This document shows positions 1 through 8,343 of a DNA stretch of 64,000 nt, in pieces (position 1 is the stretch's first letter; every line of letters begins with the position of its first letter). The position numbers and the translations under genes were made by a program. The notes under the pieces were generated by a model that worked only from the letters and a program-made list of their open reading frames with translations, made no database searches and was not told the origin of the DNA. The DNA lies in assembly GCA_030448005.1 (NCBI GenBank), contig JAUJNT010000001.1, positions 221,884 to 285,883 of the forward strand. Reading direction: 5' to 3'. This stretch comes from Thermoleophilaceae bacterium. GTDB taxonomy: Bacteria > Actinomycetota > Thermoleophilia > Solirubrobacterales > Thermoleophilaceae.

Positions 1-170
1 GCCCGCGTGAAGGGACCGGGCAGGATGCCGGCCCCCATCATCATCCCGACCTCGATGTCCTTGGCGGCGGCCTCGCCCTCCTCGAGGACGAGGCATGCCT
101 CGACCATCGCCTTCAGCGAGAAGCGCTTGAGGAGCGTCTCCTTCGCTCCCTGCCCATCAGCCGTGCTCAT
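1..170 (-). CDS. 3-hydroxyacyl-CoA dehydrogenase C-terminal-domain protein (partial, runs off window)
   Basis: Only the first 56 codons are in the window. Reading from an ATG at 168-170 on the minus strand, the peptide contains FSLKAMVEACLVLEEG followed by a Met-rich GMMMGAGILPGPF stretch, which resembles the helical 3HCDH C-terminal domain that forms the dimer and substrate side of 3-hydroxyacyl-CoA dehydrogenases. Its start overlaps the end of the neighbouring full dehydrogenase by 14 bp, so the two are probably translated together. A stand-alone C-domain partner is inferred; the rest of the gene lies outside the window and it could also be a longer protein. Confidence 0.6.
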   Translation of the reverse strand, partial: MSTADGQGAKETLLKRFSLKAMVEACLVLEEGEAAAKDIEVGMMMGAGILPGPFTR

Positions 171-1029
171 AGAAGCCCCTTCCGGTCTTCTGCCCGAGGT
201 TCCCCGCGTCGACCAGCTCCTCCATCGCGGGGGACACGAAGAAGCGCTCGCCGTAGCTCTCCTGAAGGTGCTCGGCCACGTGCAGCACCGTGTCGAGCCC
301 GAGCAGGTCCGTCAGGTAGAAGGGACCAACGGGCGCCATCTTCGACTCCTGGATCAGCCTGTCGACGTCCTTTTCGTCGAGATCCTCCTCGTGGGTCACG
401 CGCCATACCTCCGAGATCGCGGACAGCAGGATGCGGTTGACCACGAAGCCCGGGCCCTCGCCGCAGCGGATCGGGGTCTTCCGGATCTGCTGCGCGAACG
501 TGGTGGCCGCCTGCAGCGTCTCCTCCGAGGTGTCCTCGCCCTCGACCACCTCGACCAGTCGCATGATCGAGGCGGGGTAGAAGAAGTGGAAGCCGACGAC
601 CCGGTCGGGACGCGATGTTGCGTCCGCCATCGCCGTGACGGCGAGGGAGGAGGTGTTGGAGGCAAGTATCGCGTGGCCCGGCGTGACCCCGTCGAGCTCC
701 GAGAAGACGGCCTGCTTGATCGGCATCCGCTCGGGCACCGCCTCGATCACGAAGTCCACGTCGCCGAAGCCCTCGTACTCGGTCGTGCCGGTGATGCGCC
801 CGGTTATCTCGCCGAGCTGCGCGTCGGCCTGCTCCTGGGTGATCTTCTCCTTTGAGACCAGCCTCCCGAGCATGCCCCGGGTGACCTCTTCGGCCTTGCC
901 GAGGCCGGTCTCGACGAACTCCCCCTTCACGTCCTTGAGCACGACCGGAATGCCCGCGGCGGCTATGACCTGGGCTATCTCCCCACCCATCGTGCCTGCG
1001 CCGACCACTGCAGCCTTGAACACGTACAT
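157..1029 (-). CDS. 3-hydroxyacyl-CoA (3-hydroxybutyryl-CoA) dehydrogenase
   Basis: This 290-residue protein oxidises 3-hydroxyacyl-CoA to 3-ketoacyl-CoA with NAD+ in the cytoplasm (beta-oxidation, or the reverse reaction in butyrate/PHB metabolism). The N-terminus has the Rossmann motif GAGTMGGEIAQ (residues about 9-19), then IEAVPE, SNTSSLAV and the catalytic-His region GFHFFYP, followed by a 3HCDH domain beginning GPGFVVNR. Length is normal for the family. The ATG at 1027-1029 was chosen because it is preceded by GGAGGA and places the dinucleotide fold at the N-terminus; a longer frame upstream gives only low-complexity sequence. Chain-length preference cannot be read from the sequence. 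Confidence 0.9.
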   Translation of the reverse strand: MYVFKAAVVGAGTMGGEIAQVIAAAGIPVVLKDVKGEFVETGLGKAEEVTRGMLGRLVSKEKITQEQADAQLGEITGRITGTTEYEGFGDVDFVIEAVPERMPIKQAVFSELDGVTPGHAILASNTSSLAVTAMADATSRPDRVVGFHFFYPASIMRLVEVVEGEDTSEETLQAATTFAQQIRKTPIRCGEGPGFVVNRILLSAISEVWRVTHEEDLDEKDVDRLIQESKMAPVGPFYLTDLLGLDTVLHVAEHLQESYGERFFVSPAMEELVDAGNLGQKTGRGFYEHG

Positions 1030-1110
1030 TCGTCCTCCACATTCCGTTGGGCGGCGGCCCGGGAGGCTACCTGAGCCAAGGCGCCGGCAGTGAGCGCCCG
1101 GAGGTCCGTG

Positions 1111-1170
1111 CCGGCTCGAGCGCAACCCGGTGGGCCGCGGCCGGCTCGGGCGCAACCCGGTGGGCCGCGG
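1111..1170. repeat. 30-bp tandem direct repeat (two copies)
   Basis: Two adjacent 30-bp units, 1111-1140 and 1141-1170, each containing CGCAACCCGGTGGGCCGCGG, differ at one position (A/G at unit position 9). They lie between the dehydrogenase start and the 3' end of the PadR gene, where no gene is apparent. Confidence 0.85.
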
Positions 1171-1188
1171 CTGTCACGGCGCCCGGCA

Positions 1189-1656
1189 TCAGCCGTACAA
1201 CTCCCGCACGATGTCGTCGATCGACCGGGCCACCGAGTCGAGGAACGGACGGACCTCCTCCATGAGGCGCCCGTACTCCTCCCGTCCGTCGGGCGTTATC
1301 GAGTAGAACCGGCGCGTGCGGCGTTCCGGGTGCTCCCACTGGCCGGCGATCAGGCCCCGCTGCTCGAGGCGGCGCAACAAGGGGTACATGGTGTTCGGGT
1401 TGACCGATAGGACACCCTCGGTCATCCCGGCGATGCGCTCCATGAGCTGGTTTCCGTACGTCGGCCCTTCGGCGATCAGGTGCAGGACCAGCAGCGGCAG
1501 GACCTCCCGGCGCCGCAACTCGCCGCTGAACGGGTCCGATCCACGCCCGCGAGCAGCCGGTTCGGCGGCGGCTCCCGGGATCGCCCCGGCGTGAGCCACC
1601 GCCTCGCGAGCGGCTTCGCGGCTGCGGTCGCCCTTGGTGTCGCGGGCGCGAGCCAT
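1189..1656 (-). CDS. PadR family transcriptional regulator
   Basis: This 155-residue winged-helix regulator has the PadR core at about residues 52-130 (LPLLVLHLIAEGPTYGNQL, NPNTMYPLLRRLEQRGLI, RRTRRFYSITPDG) and a short C-terminal helix, as in PadR-s1 proteins. The first 50 residues are Ala/Gly/Arg-rich and probably disordered. It sits between two fatty-acid oxidation genes on the same strand; regulation of them is possible but not shown. PadR proteins usually repress neighbouring or own promoters in response to small ligands; no ligand can be inferred. Confidence 0.88.
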   Translation of the reverse strand: MARARDTKGDRSREAAREAVAHAGAIPGAAAEPAARGRGSDPFSGELRRREVLPLLVLHLIAEGPTYGNQLMERIAGMTEGVLSVNPNTMYPLLRRLEQRGLIAGQWEHPERRTRRFYSITPDGREEYGRLMEEVRPFLDSVARSIDDIVRELYG

Positions 1657-1699
1657 GAACGACGGATCCTGACACGCGCGGAGCCGCGGACCGCTCGCA

Positions 1700-1731
1700 G
1701 CCGGGGGTCCGCCTCACGGCGGCCCCCCGGC
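1700..1731 (-). terminator. GC-rich hairpin after acyl-CoA dehydrogenase
   Basis: GCCGGGGG-t-CCGC (1700-1712) pairs with GCGG-c-CCCCCGGC (1719-1731) around a 6-nt loop, 25 bp beyond the stop codon of the acyl-CoA dehydrogenase. There is no U tract, so it may be an actinobacterial-type terminator or an RNA 3' end stabiliser. Confidence 0.5.
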
Positions 1732-1755
1732 GAATGCGTCCTGCCCGTGCCGCTC

Positions 1756-2937
1756 CTACGCCGCGGCGCCTGCCTTGACGGGCTCCTCCGCGGGCCGCGG
1801 CATCAGGACCTCGCGTGCGATCACGAGGCGCTGGATCTGCGAGGTGCCCTCGTAGAGCTGCATGATCTTCGCGTCGCGGAACAGCTTCTCCACCGGGTAC
1901 TCCTTGATGAAGCCGTACCCGCCGTAGACCTGCACGGCGTCCACGCTGACCTCCATCGCGCTGTCGGCGGCAAAGCGCTTGGCGTGCGAGGAGGCGAGCG
2001 TGTTGCGCTTGCCCTGATCGAGCAGCACGGCAGACTTGTGCACGAGCAGCCGGGCGGCCTCGATCTTGGTGGCCATGTCGGCGATCATGAACTGGATCGC
2101 CTGGTGCATCGCGATCGGCACGCCGAACTGCACGCGCTCCTTCGAGTAGTCCGACGCGAACTCGAACGCCGCCTGCGCGATGCCCACCGCCATGGCGGAT
2201 ACCCCCGGCCGCGTGCGGTCGAGGGTCATCATGGCGAGCTTGAAGCCCTTGTTCTCCTCTCCGAGGAGGTTCTCGGCGGGGATCTCGACGTCGTTGAAGG
2301 AGATCGTGGCCGTGTTGGAGGCACGCTGTCCGAGCTTGTCCTCCTTCTTGTCCACCGACACGCCGTCCAGGTTGCGATCCACCACGAAGGCGGAGATCCC
2401 GCGGTGGCCGGCCTCCTTGTCGGTCTTGGCGTACACCGTGTAGTAGTCGGCGTGCGAGCCGTTGGTGATGAAGCACTTGGAGCCGTTGATGACGTACTTG
2501 TCACCCTTCTTGACGGCGTTGGTCTTCATGCCCGACACGTCGGAGCCTGCGTCCGGCTCGGTGAGGCAGAAGGAGGCGAGCTTCGGCTCCTCGGTGAGCA
2601 TGCCCAGGTACTTCTTCTTGATCTCCTCCGAGCCGCCGAGCTGGATCGGGGCGGTGGCGAGCCCGTTGCACATCACCGAGGTGCCGATGCCCGAGCAGCC
2701 CCAGCCGAGCTCCTCCTCGATCAGGCAGCCGGTGAGGTAATCGAGCCCCGGTCCGCCGTACTCCTCGGGGATGTGGTTGTTCATGAGGCCGACTTCCCAG
2801 GCCTTCTCGATGACCTCCTGGGGCCACGTCGAGTCCTTGTCGAACTCCCACGCGACCGGCCGCATCTCCTTCATGGCGAAGTCGTGGGCGAGCTCCTTTA
2901 TGTCCTTCTGCTCGTCTGAAAGCGTGAAATCGACCAT
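1756..2937 (-). CDS. Acyl-CoA dehydrogenase
   Basis: This 393-residue flavoenzyme catalyses the first, FAD-dependent desaturation step of acyl-CoA degradation. The N-terminal helical domain begins FTLSDEQKDIKELAHDFA, the middle FAD-binding domain has CLTEPDAGSDVSGMKT and KCFITNGSHADYYTVYAK, and the C-terminal domain carries the catalytic Glu in QLYEGTSQIQRLVIAREV. The length matches short/medium-chain members. It lies upstream of padR and the hydroxyacyl-CoA dehydrogenase on the same strand. A TetR-type palindrome and a TTGACT hexamer lie 37-55 bp before the start, suggesting fatty-acid-responsive control. Substrate chain length is undetermined. Confidence 0.93.
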   Translation of the reverse strand: MVDFTLSDEQKDIKELAHDFAMKEMRPVAWEFDKDSTWPQEVIEKAWEVGLMNNHIPEEYGGPGLDYLTGCLIEEELGWGCSGIGTSVMCNGLATAPIQLGGSEEIKKKYLGMLTEEPKLASFCLTEPDAGSDVSGMKTNAVKKGDKYVINGSKCFITNGSHADYYTVYAKTDKEAGHRGISAFVVDRNLDGVSVDKKEDKLGQRASNTATISFNDVEIPAENLLGEENKGFKLAMMTLDRTRPGVSAMAVGIAQAAFEFASDYSKERVQFGVPIAMHQAIQFMIADMATKIEAARLLVHKSAVLLDQGKRNTLASSHAKRFAADSAMEVSVDAVQVYGGYGFIKEYPVEKLFRDAKIMQLYEGTSQIQRLVIAREVLMPRPAEEPVKAGAAA

Positions 2938-2973
2938 CCGTGCTCCTTGCGGTCTGGGGGCGCCTGCAACGCC

Positions 2974-2991
2974 TGATTGATTCGTCAGTCA
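2974..2991 (-). promoter_or_regulatory. FadR/TetR-like operator overlapping the acyl-CoA dehydrogenase promoter
   Basis: TGATTGA (2974-2980), a 4-nt spacer TTCG, and TCAGTCA (2985-2991) form a near-perfect inverted repeat of the type TGAyTGA-N4-TCArTCA. It resembles the TGAATGA-N4-TCATTCA operator of Bacillus FadR, a TetR-family fatty-acid repressor. On the minus strand its right edge is part of TTGACT, a plausible -35 hexamer, so repressor binding would block RNA polymerase. No TetR gene is in the window. Confidence 0.55.
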
Positions 2992-3070
2992 ATACCCGGT
3001 CCACCTGAGGGTACCGGAACCGCCGGAGAGCGCCAACCGAGGCGCCGGATGGCGTCACACTCTTAGGCCG

Positions 3071-3496
3071 ATGGAGACGTTCGGAACCGTGCTGATCGCC
3101 TGCGTGCTCGTCGCGATCGTCGTCTCCTGCCTCAGCTACATCGGAAGCGGGGGCATCTACCGGGGCCTTGGCAGGACCGGGATGTCCCTCGACGAGCCCG
3201 ACAGCCGCGCCGGCCCGGCCCCGGGCAGCGCTGCCGCACGCGCCGAGGCTCAGGAGGAGATCCGTCAGATGCTCGAAGCGAAGTCCGCCCGCAGGGAGGA
3301 GCGCGGCGAGGCGCCGCTGGACATACCCGCGGAGATGGCGGCCCTATCCGGCCCGCCTGCGGCCGGCGACGCAGCGCTGCGTGAGGAGGTCCGCCAGCTG
3401 GTGGTGGCCCGCAACGAGCGCCGGATGCGCCGCGGCGAGGAGCCGCTCGACGTGGAGGGCGAAGTCGATCGCCAGCTCGAGGAATTCGGCGCTTAG
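3071..3496 (+). CDS. Membrane-anchored protein with duplicated E/R-rich segment
   Basis: I do not recognise this 141-residue protein. Residues about 5-25 form one transmembrane segment (FGTVLIACVLVAIVVSCL), followed by a cytoplasmic-looking charged region. That region contains two copies of a 30-residue motif: EEIRQMLEAKSARREERGE then APLDIPAEM, and EEVRQLVVARNERRMRRGE then EPLDVEGEV, at about residues 63-95 and 104-136. The repeats resemble short charged helices followed by a P-L-D turn. It is divergent from the acyl-CoA dehydrogenase gene. Confidence 0.75.
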   Translation: METFGTVLIACVLVAIVVSCLSYIGSGGIYRGLGRTGMSLDEPDSRAGPAPGSAAARAEAQEEIRQMLEAKSARREERGEAPLDIPAEMAALSGPPAAGDAALREEVRQLVVARNERRMRRGEEPLDVEGEVDRQLEEFGA

Positions 3497-3524
3497 CCTC
3501 CGCCCATCGGGTATAGATACGCGC

Positions 3525-3863
3525 ATGGCCGACGACCGCCGCTATGACCTCGAGGAGCTGCTCGTGCGCCCCGGCACCTACTTCAATCCCCAGACCGAGG
3601 TGCTCGTGGTGGTGGACGACTCCTCGGCGATGGACAACGAGATCTTCAACCTCGAGGAGTTCGAGGGCGCGGACTGGGTGCTCATATCCGACGAGTCGCC
3701 GGTCGACGAGCCAAAGCGCGACGAGCTGCTCGAGAACTTCCAGGCCACCTACCACGGCGGCGACGGGCGCCAGACGCGCGCGATGCAGGATCCCGACACC
3801 GCCGATGACGACGTGGACGAGTCGCCCGACGAGGACGAAGACGAGGTAGAAGCCGACGTCTAG
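3525..3863 (+). CDS. Small acidic protein of unknown function
   Basis: This 112-residue protein begins MADDRRYDLEELLVRPGTYF and contains TEVLVVVDDSSAMDNEIF and an aspartate/glutamate-rich C-terminal tail. No enzyme motif is visible. The ATG at 3525 is preceded by TATAGA (3512-3517) with a 7-nt gap and no ribosome binding site, fitting a leaderless transcript. It lies between the membrane-anchored repeat protein and the Ca2+/H+ antiporter; no functional link can be shown. Confidence 0.7.
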   Translation: MADDRRYDLEELLVRPGTYFNPQTEVLVVVDDSSAMDNEIFNLEEFEGADWVLISDESPVDEPKRDELLENFQATYHGGDGRQTRAMQDPDTADDDVDESPDEDEDEVEADV

Positions 3864-3891
3864 CCCACGGCGCACGTAGTCTCCGCCGCGC

Positions 3892-4989
3892 GTGCGGCCC
3901 GTCCACTACCTCGGAGTCTTCATCCCGATAGCCATCGGGCTCGAGCTGGCGCACGCATCGCCGGTGCTCATCTTCTCCGCGGCCGCCCTCGGCGTCATCC
4001 CGACCGCCGCCGTGATGGGCGAGGCAACCGAGCACCTGGCCGCCCAGACGGGCCCCGGCATCGGCGGCTTCCTCAATGTGACCTTCGGCAACGCGCCCGA
4101 GCTCATCATCGCGTTCTTCGCGCTGAAGGAGGGACTCCAGGAGGTCGTGAAGGCCTCGATCGTCGGCTCGATCATCGGGAACATCCTGCTCGTGCTGGGC
4201 GCGGCGATGCTGGTGGGCGGCTGGAAGAGGGAGAGGCAGACGTTCAACCAGACCGCCGCCAACGCGCAGTCCTCGATGCTGCTGCTTGCGCTGACCGCGC
4301 TCATCCTGCCGGCGGTCTTCCAGCTCGTCCACGGCGGCGGCCTGCCGGGGGTCGGAGAGGAGCGGGTGGACTTCGGGTCCGAGCTCGAGAAGCTCTCGCT
4401 CGGGGTCGCGATCGTGCTCATGATCACCTACGCCGCCGGCCTCTACTTCTCGCTCAAGACGCACCGCAAGGTCTTCAACCCCTTCGAGGGCGGCGAGGTG
4501 AAGGAGGCGGAGGCGGAGGGCCACACTCACTGGTCGGTCAAGCGCTCGATGATCTCGCTCGGCGTCGCCGCGCTGCTGGTGGGCGTCATGAGCGAGGTGC
4601 TGGTGGGCTCGATCAGCGAGGCCTCGGCGGAGATCGGCCTGTCGGAGTTCTTCGTGGGCGTGTTCGTGGTGGCGATCGTCGGAAACGCCGCCGAGCACTG
4701 GGTGGCGGTGCTAGTGGCCGCCAAGGACAAGATGGACCTGGCGGTGAGCATCGCCGTGGGCTCGAGCGCGCAGATCGCACTGTTCGTAGCCCCGGTTCTC
4801 GTGCTCCTCTCCTTCGTGATCGGACCCGATCCGATGGCGCTCGTGTTCAACGGGTACGAGCTGGGAGGGCTGATCTTCGCGGTCCTGATCGCCAACTTCA
4901 TCACCCAGGACGGCGAGTCGAACTGGTTCGAGGGAGCGCAGCTGTTGGGCGTCTATGCCGTGCTCGGACTGGTCTTCTACTTTGCGTGA
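3892..4989 (+). CDS. Calcium/proton exchanger (CaCA/Cax family)
   Basis: This 365-residue integral membrane antiporter exports Ca2+ in exchange for H+. Two homologous halves each carry the conserved cation-binding motif of the family: GNAPELIIAFFAL near residue 64 and GNAAEHWVAVLVAA near residue 264, whose acidic residues coordinate the ion. About ten to eleven hydrophobic helices are apparent, and the length matches prokaryotic Cax proteins. The GTG at 3892 is preceded by TAGTCT and no Shine-Dalgarno. The M48 protease gene follows after 9 bp, so the two may be co-transcribed. Confidence 0.92.
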   Translation: MRPVHYLGVFIPIAIGLELAHASPVLIFSAAALGVIPTAAVMGEATEHLAAQTGPGIGGFLNVTFGNAPELIIAFFALKEGLQEVVKASIVGSIIGNILLVLGAAMLVGGWKRERQTFNQTAANAQSSMLLLALTALILPAVFQLVHGGGLPGVGEERVDFGSELEKLSLGVAIVLMITYAAGLYFSLKTHRKVFNPFEGGEVKEAEAEGHTHWSVKRSMISLGVAALLVGVMSEVLVGSISEASAEIGLSEFFVGVFVVAIVGNAAEHWVAVLVAAKDKMDLAVSIAVGSSAQIALFVAPVLVLLSFVIGPDPMALVFNGYELGGLIFAVLIANFITQDGESNWFEGAQLLGVYAVLGLVFYFA

Positions 4990-4998
4990 GCCTGAGCG

Positions 4999-6018
4999 AT
5001 GAGCTCCCTGCCTGAGTCTCTGAAGCTCGAGGCGATCTCCCCGCGAGCGTTCGAGCATCCCGCCGATCGCGCGGCCACGGCGGCGCTGCGCTCGATCCCG
5101 ATGCTCGACACCGTGGTCCGCAAGCTGGTGGACCTCCAGTACGAGCGCGCGCTCAGGCAGGAGCTGCTGGCGGGCGCGGTGAAGCTCGGGCCGGATCAGC
5201 TGCCTGGGATCTGGGCGGAGTACCTCCGGGGCCTCACGGTGCTCGACATGCCCGAGGTCTACGACCTCTACGTGACCGAGAACCCGGTGGCCAACGCGTT
5301 CACGATCGGGGCGAACGCCCCGACGGTCCTGTTCACCTCGGGCCTCGAGAAGGTGCTCGAGGCGGACGAGGCGCGCACCGTGCTCGCTCACGAGATCGGG
5401 CATGTGCTCTCAGACCACGTGCTCTATCGCACGGCCCTCGAGATCCTCATGCGGATCGGGACCTCCGTGCGGGTGCCGGTGCTCTCGGGCCTTCCGCTGA
5501 TGGCGGTGCGGGCTGCCCTGCTCGAGTGGTTTCGAGCGGCCGAGCTGTCGTGCGACCGTGCGGCCACGCTCGTGAACCGAGATCCCCTCGTGACATGCCG
5601 GACCCTCATGGTGGTCGCGGGGGGCCTCCCGTCGGAGCGGCTCAATCTCGATGCGTTCATCAAGCAGGCAAACGAGTACAAGGAGTGGGATTCGAGCCTC
5701 GACCGGATCCGGCGCTTCTTCGCCGAGGCAAACCTCACCCACTCCTATCCCGTGCGGCGGGTGTCCGAGGTGATCGCCTGGGTCCAGTCGGGCGAGTACG
5801 ACCGGATCCTGGCGGGCGAATACCCGCGGCGGGGCGATGAGCAGCCCGACGCCCGCGCCGAGGCAGGCGACGCCGTGGACTTCTACGTGGAGCGCTTCCG
5901 CACCATCTTCGGCGAGGCCAGCCAGACCGTCGCGTCCGCCGGAGACCAGGTCGCGGGCGCCGGCGGCCGGCTGGCCGAGTGGCTCCGCGGTGCGGGGGCC
6001 AGGGGCGAGGGCGGGTAG
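4999..6018 (+). CDS. M48 family zinc metalloprotease
   Basis: This 339-residue protein has the gluzincin motif HEIGH in VLAHEIGHVLSDHVL (around residue 131) and, about 50 residues later, the third-ligand region RAAELSCDRAA, as in M48 peptidases. The segment before it (NAFTIGANAPTVLFTSGLE) is the typical M48 beta-hairpin. A hydrophobic stretch after the active site (VPVLSGLPLMAVRAALL) could contact the membrane, but there is no clear multi-pass HtpX topology. The C-terminal 80 residues are a variable, partly helical tail. It follows the Ca2+/H+ antiporter by 9 bp. The substrate is unknown. Confidence 0.88.
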   Translation: MSSLPESLKLEAISPRAFEHPADRAATAALRSIPMLDTVVRKLVDLQYERALRQELLAGAVKLGPDQLPGIWAEYLRGLTVLDMPEVYDLYVTENPVANAFTIGANAPTVLFTSGLEKVLEADEARTVLAHEIGHVLSDHVLYRTALEILMRIGTSVRVPVLSGLPLMAVRAALLEWFRAAELSCDRAATLVNRDPLVTCRTLMVVAGGLPSERLNLDAFIKQANEYKEWDSSLDRIRRFFAEANLTHSYPVRRVSEVIAWVQSGEYDRILAGEYPRRGDEQPDARAEAGDAVDFYVERFRTIFGEASQTVASAGDQVAGAGGRLAEWLRGAGARGEGG

Positions 6019-6030
6019 CCGCGGCCTGAC

Positions 6031-7041
6031 CTAGCCGGTCGTGCCGGCAGGCTCCGGCTCGTCCGGTGATTCCTCGTCATCCTGCCCCGTGCGCTTCGAG
6101 CGCTCCTCCTGCTTGCGCTCGGAGTTGGGATCGCGGCTGTCGGCCACGAGCGAGGCGGCGATGCCGATCGCGAACAGCACCGCGATGATCGCCAGGCTTA
6201 GCACCGGCCCGATCTTCACCACGTCCTCGATCAGGAGCTTTACCCCCACCACTCCGAGCACCACCGCGATCGTCTCGTCGAGGTAGCGGAAGCGGGCTAT
6301 GAGTCCCTCCACCAGCACGAACAGGGCACGGAGGCCCAGCAGCGCGAACACGTTTCCCATCCAGATCAGGAACGGGTCCCTGGTGATCGCGAAGGCGGCC
6401 GGGATGGAGTCGATCGCAAAGGCGATATCGGCGAAGACGATCGCCGCCAGGCAGAGGAACAGGGGCGTGACGAACCGGCGGCCCTCTTCCTTCACGAACC
6501 AGTGCCTGCCGCGGAACTCGCCCGTCACCGGGTAGAACCGCCGGACGAGACGCACCATCAGGTTGCGGTCGGGATCGACGCCCTCGTCCACGCCCCGGAA
6601 GATGCGATAGGCCAGCACGAGGAGCGCCACGCCGAGCAGATACACCACGACGTGGAACTGCTCGATCAGCGTGATGCCGGCGAGGATGAAGACGCCCCGA
6701 AGCAGGAGAGCCGCCACGATGCCCCAGAACAACAGTCGCGGGCGGTACTCCATGGGCACGCCGAAGTAGGCGAACAGCAGCAGGAAGACGAACAGGTTGT
6801 CGAGCGAGAGCGAGCGCTCGATGAGGTAGACGGTGGTGTAGAGGACCGCGTCCTCGCCGTTGCGCGTGGCCAGCACAAGCAGCCCCACGAGCAGGCTGAG
6901 CACGAGCCAGCCGATCGACCAGACGGCCGCCTCGCGGAAGTCCGGCTCTCGCCCGCGGGCGAAGAACTTGATGTCCACCAACAGCAGGCCCACGAGCGAG
7001 ACGGCAAGCAACGCCCAAGGGGCAATTTCATTCAGGGCCAT
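6031..7041 (-). CDS. TerC/Alx family integral membrane protein
   Basis: This 336-residue protein has the TerC fold with about seven to nine transmembrane helices and the conserved acidic signature residues: SLSDNLFVFLLLFAYFGVP-like SLSLDNLFVFLL near residue 70 and ADIAFAIDSIPAAFAITRD near residue 215. TerC/Alx proteins are implicated in Mn2+ export and tellurite resistance. The ATG at 7039-7041 starts MALNEIAPWALL; upstream sequence in frame is low-complexity. The C-terminus is a charged cytoplasmic tail ending EPAGTTG. It is convergent with the M48 protease gene, separated by 12 bp. Confidence 0.9.
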   Translation of the reverse strand: MALNEIAPWALLAVSLVGLLLVDIKFFARGREPDFREAAVWSIGWLVLSLLVGLLVLATRNGEDAVLYTTVYLIERSLSLDNLFVFLLLFAYFGVPMEYRPRLLFWGIVAALLLRGVFILAGITLIEQFHVVVYLLGVALLVLAYRIFRGVDEGVDPDRNLMVRLVRRFYPVTGEFRGRHWFVKEEGRRFVTPLFLCLAAIVFADIAFAIDSIPAAFAITRDPFLIWMGNVFALLGLRALFVLVEGLIARFRYLDETIAVVLGVVGVKLLIEDVVKIGPVLSLAIIAVLFAIGIAASLVADSRDPNSERKQEERSKRTGQDDEESPDEPEPAGTTG

Positions 7042-7093
7042 GAGTGGGGACGCTACTCGGCGCGCGGCGCGGGCAGCGCGACGCCGCCGTTGG

Positions 7094-8248
7094 CTAGCGC
7101 AAGAGCTCGGCGCAGCGCGAGAGCACCTTCGTGTCTTGGGGGTCGGCCTTGTCGAGGCAGTCGGAGTAGCGCCGGACCGCCTCAGCGCCGGCGTCACCGT
7201 CCGTGCCGCCGACTGAGGATCCCGAACCGGCTCCGGTCGACGCGCCGCCGCGTGCCCCTGGGCCCCCCTTCCGCCCACGGGCCTTCCCGGGCCCGCCTCC
7301 CAGCGCACCCTCGAGCGCGCCGAGGCCGCCGAGCTGGGTCGTGAGGTCGGCGATCGGCCGCGCGCTCGCGGGCGCCTCGACCCGCTGGTCCCCGCCGAGG
7401 TCGCTGAGCTCCACCGAGAAGCGCAGGCTGCCACCCGCGATCCCCCCCAGCCGCTCTCTGTCCCGCTCGGGCACGCGGACCTCGAACCGGGCGGAGAGCC
7501 GGCGGATCACGTCGTCGGTCTTGCCCACGTAGACGTCGAAGCCGGGGCTGCGCACGATCTCCGCCAGCTCGTCGATCTGGCGGCTGGTGAGCGGCTCCGG
7601 CACGTCGGCCGGGGCGCCTCCGATCGCGCCCGCGGAGCGCTCCACCAGCTCGTTGAGGTCGCGGAAGAGGCTGCGCGTGTCGAGCCTGCCCGAGACGTGG
7701 TCGGTTTCCGCGCCTGCCACCTTCTCGTCGCCCTCGTCCCTGGCCGCCACGATCCAGGTGCGCGGGTTGAGGCCGAGGTCGCGCAGCGAGGCGTTCGGGC
7801 CCACGCGGCCCTTGCCCAGCTGCCGGTTGGCGCGCTCGACCTGACGGCGGGGCTGCTCGTAGAACTGGCCACCGAACTTCACGAAGGCGCGGTCGCCCGT
7901 GCGCAGCAGCCCGAACTGGACCGTCTGGCCCGCCCCCTGCACTCCGACCTTCAGATCGATGTCGAGCTTCGGCAGTGCGCGCCCGCCGTCGATGTAGGGC
8001 CCCGCGGCCTGAAGGCGCACGGGCCGGTCGAAGCCCTCGAGCCCGTCGATGGTCAGTTGCGCTTCCACCTTCAGATCCGCGCTGGCGATCGACTGGCGAA
8101 AGGCCCGGTCGAGCAGGCCCTCCACGTCCTCCTCGCTCTCCCCTCCGCCGCATGCGCCCAGCGACCAGGCGCATATGGGAAGGACGGCGGCGAGGAGGAT
8201 GGCCGCCGCGAGCCGTCGAGGAGAGGTTCGCGGGGGAAGCGGTTCCAT
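7094..8248 (-). CDS. Secreted lipoprotein of unknown function
   Basis: This 384-residue protein begins with a basic n-region, a hydrophobic h-region (AAAILLAAVLPICAW) and a lipobox LGAC with Cys at about residue 35, so it is probably lipid-anchored outside the membrane. The body resembles the LppX/LolA-like half-barrel lipoproteins of Actinobacteria (phrases such as KLDIDLKVGVQGAGQ and RAFVKFGGQFYEQP), which bind lipids, but that assignment is inference. A Gly/Arg/Ser-rich linker near residues 330-360 precedes a C-terminal segment with two Cys (YSDCLDK, SRCAELL). The ATG at 8248 gives a proper signal peptide. Confidence 0.75.
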   Translation of the reverse strand: MEPLPPRTSPRRLAAAILLAAVLPICAWSLGACGGGESEEDVEGLLDRAFRQSIASADLKVEAQLTIDGLEGFDRPVRLQAAGPYIDGGRALPKLDIDLKVGVQGAGQTVQFGLLRTGDRAFVKFGGQFYEQPRRQVERANRQLGKGRVGPNASLRDLGLNPRTWIVAARDEGDEKVAGAETDHVSGRLDTRSLFRDLNELVERSAGAIGGAPADVPEPLTSRQIDELAEIVRSPGFDVYVGKTDDVIRRLSARFEVRVPERDRERLGGIAGGSLRFSVELSDLGGDQRVEAPASARPIADLTTQLGGLGALEGALGGGPGKARGRKGGPGARGGASTGAGSGSSVGGTDGDAGAEAVRRYSDCLDKADPQDTKVLSRCAELLR

Positions 8249-8343
8249 ATCGAGGCGGAGCGGGAGTGGACAGTAGCGGGAGGTGGGAAGCCGGGAGGAC
8301 CCGCCGACCGAGCAGCTTCGCGCGCTCCGCATACCATGGCCCG

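Noticed and set aside
1480-2919. Long plus-strand frame antisense to the acyl-CoA dehydrogenase (479 codons)
   Set aside because: It mirrors the acyl-CoA dehydrogenase codon pattern; its translation is Arg/Leu/His-rich with no domain, typical of a high-GC shadow frame.
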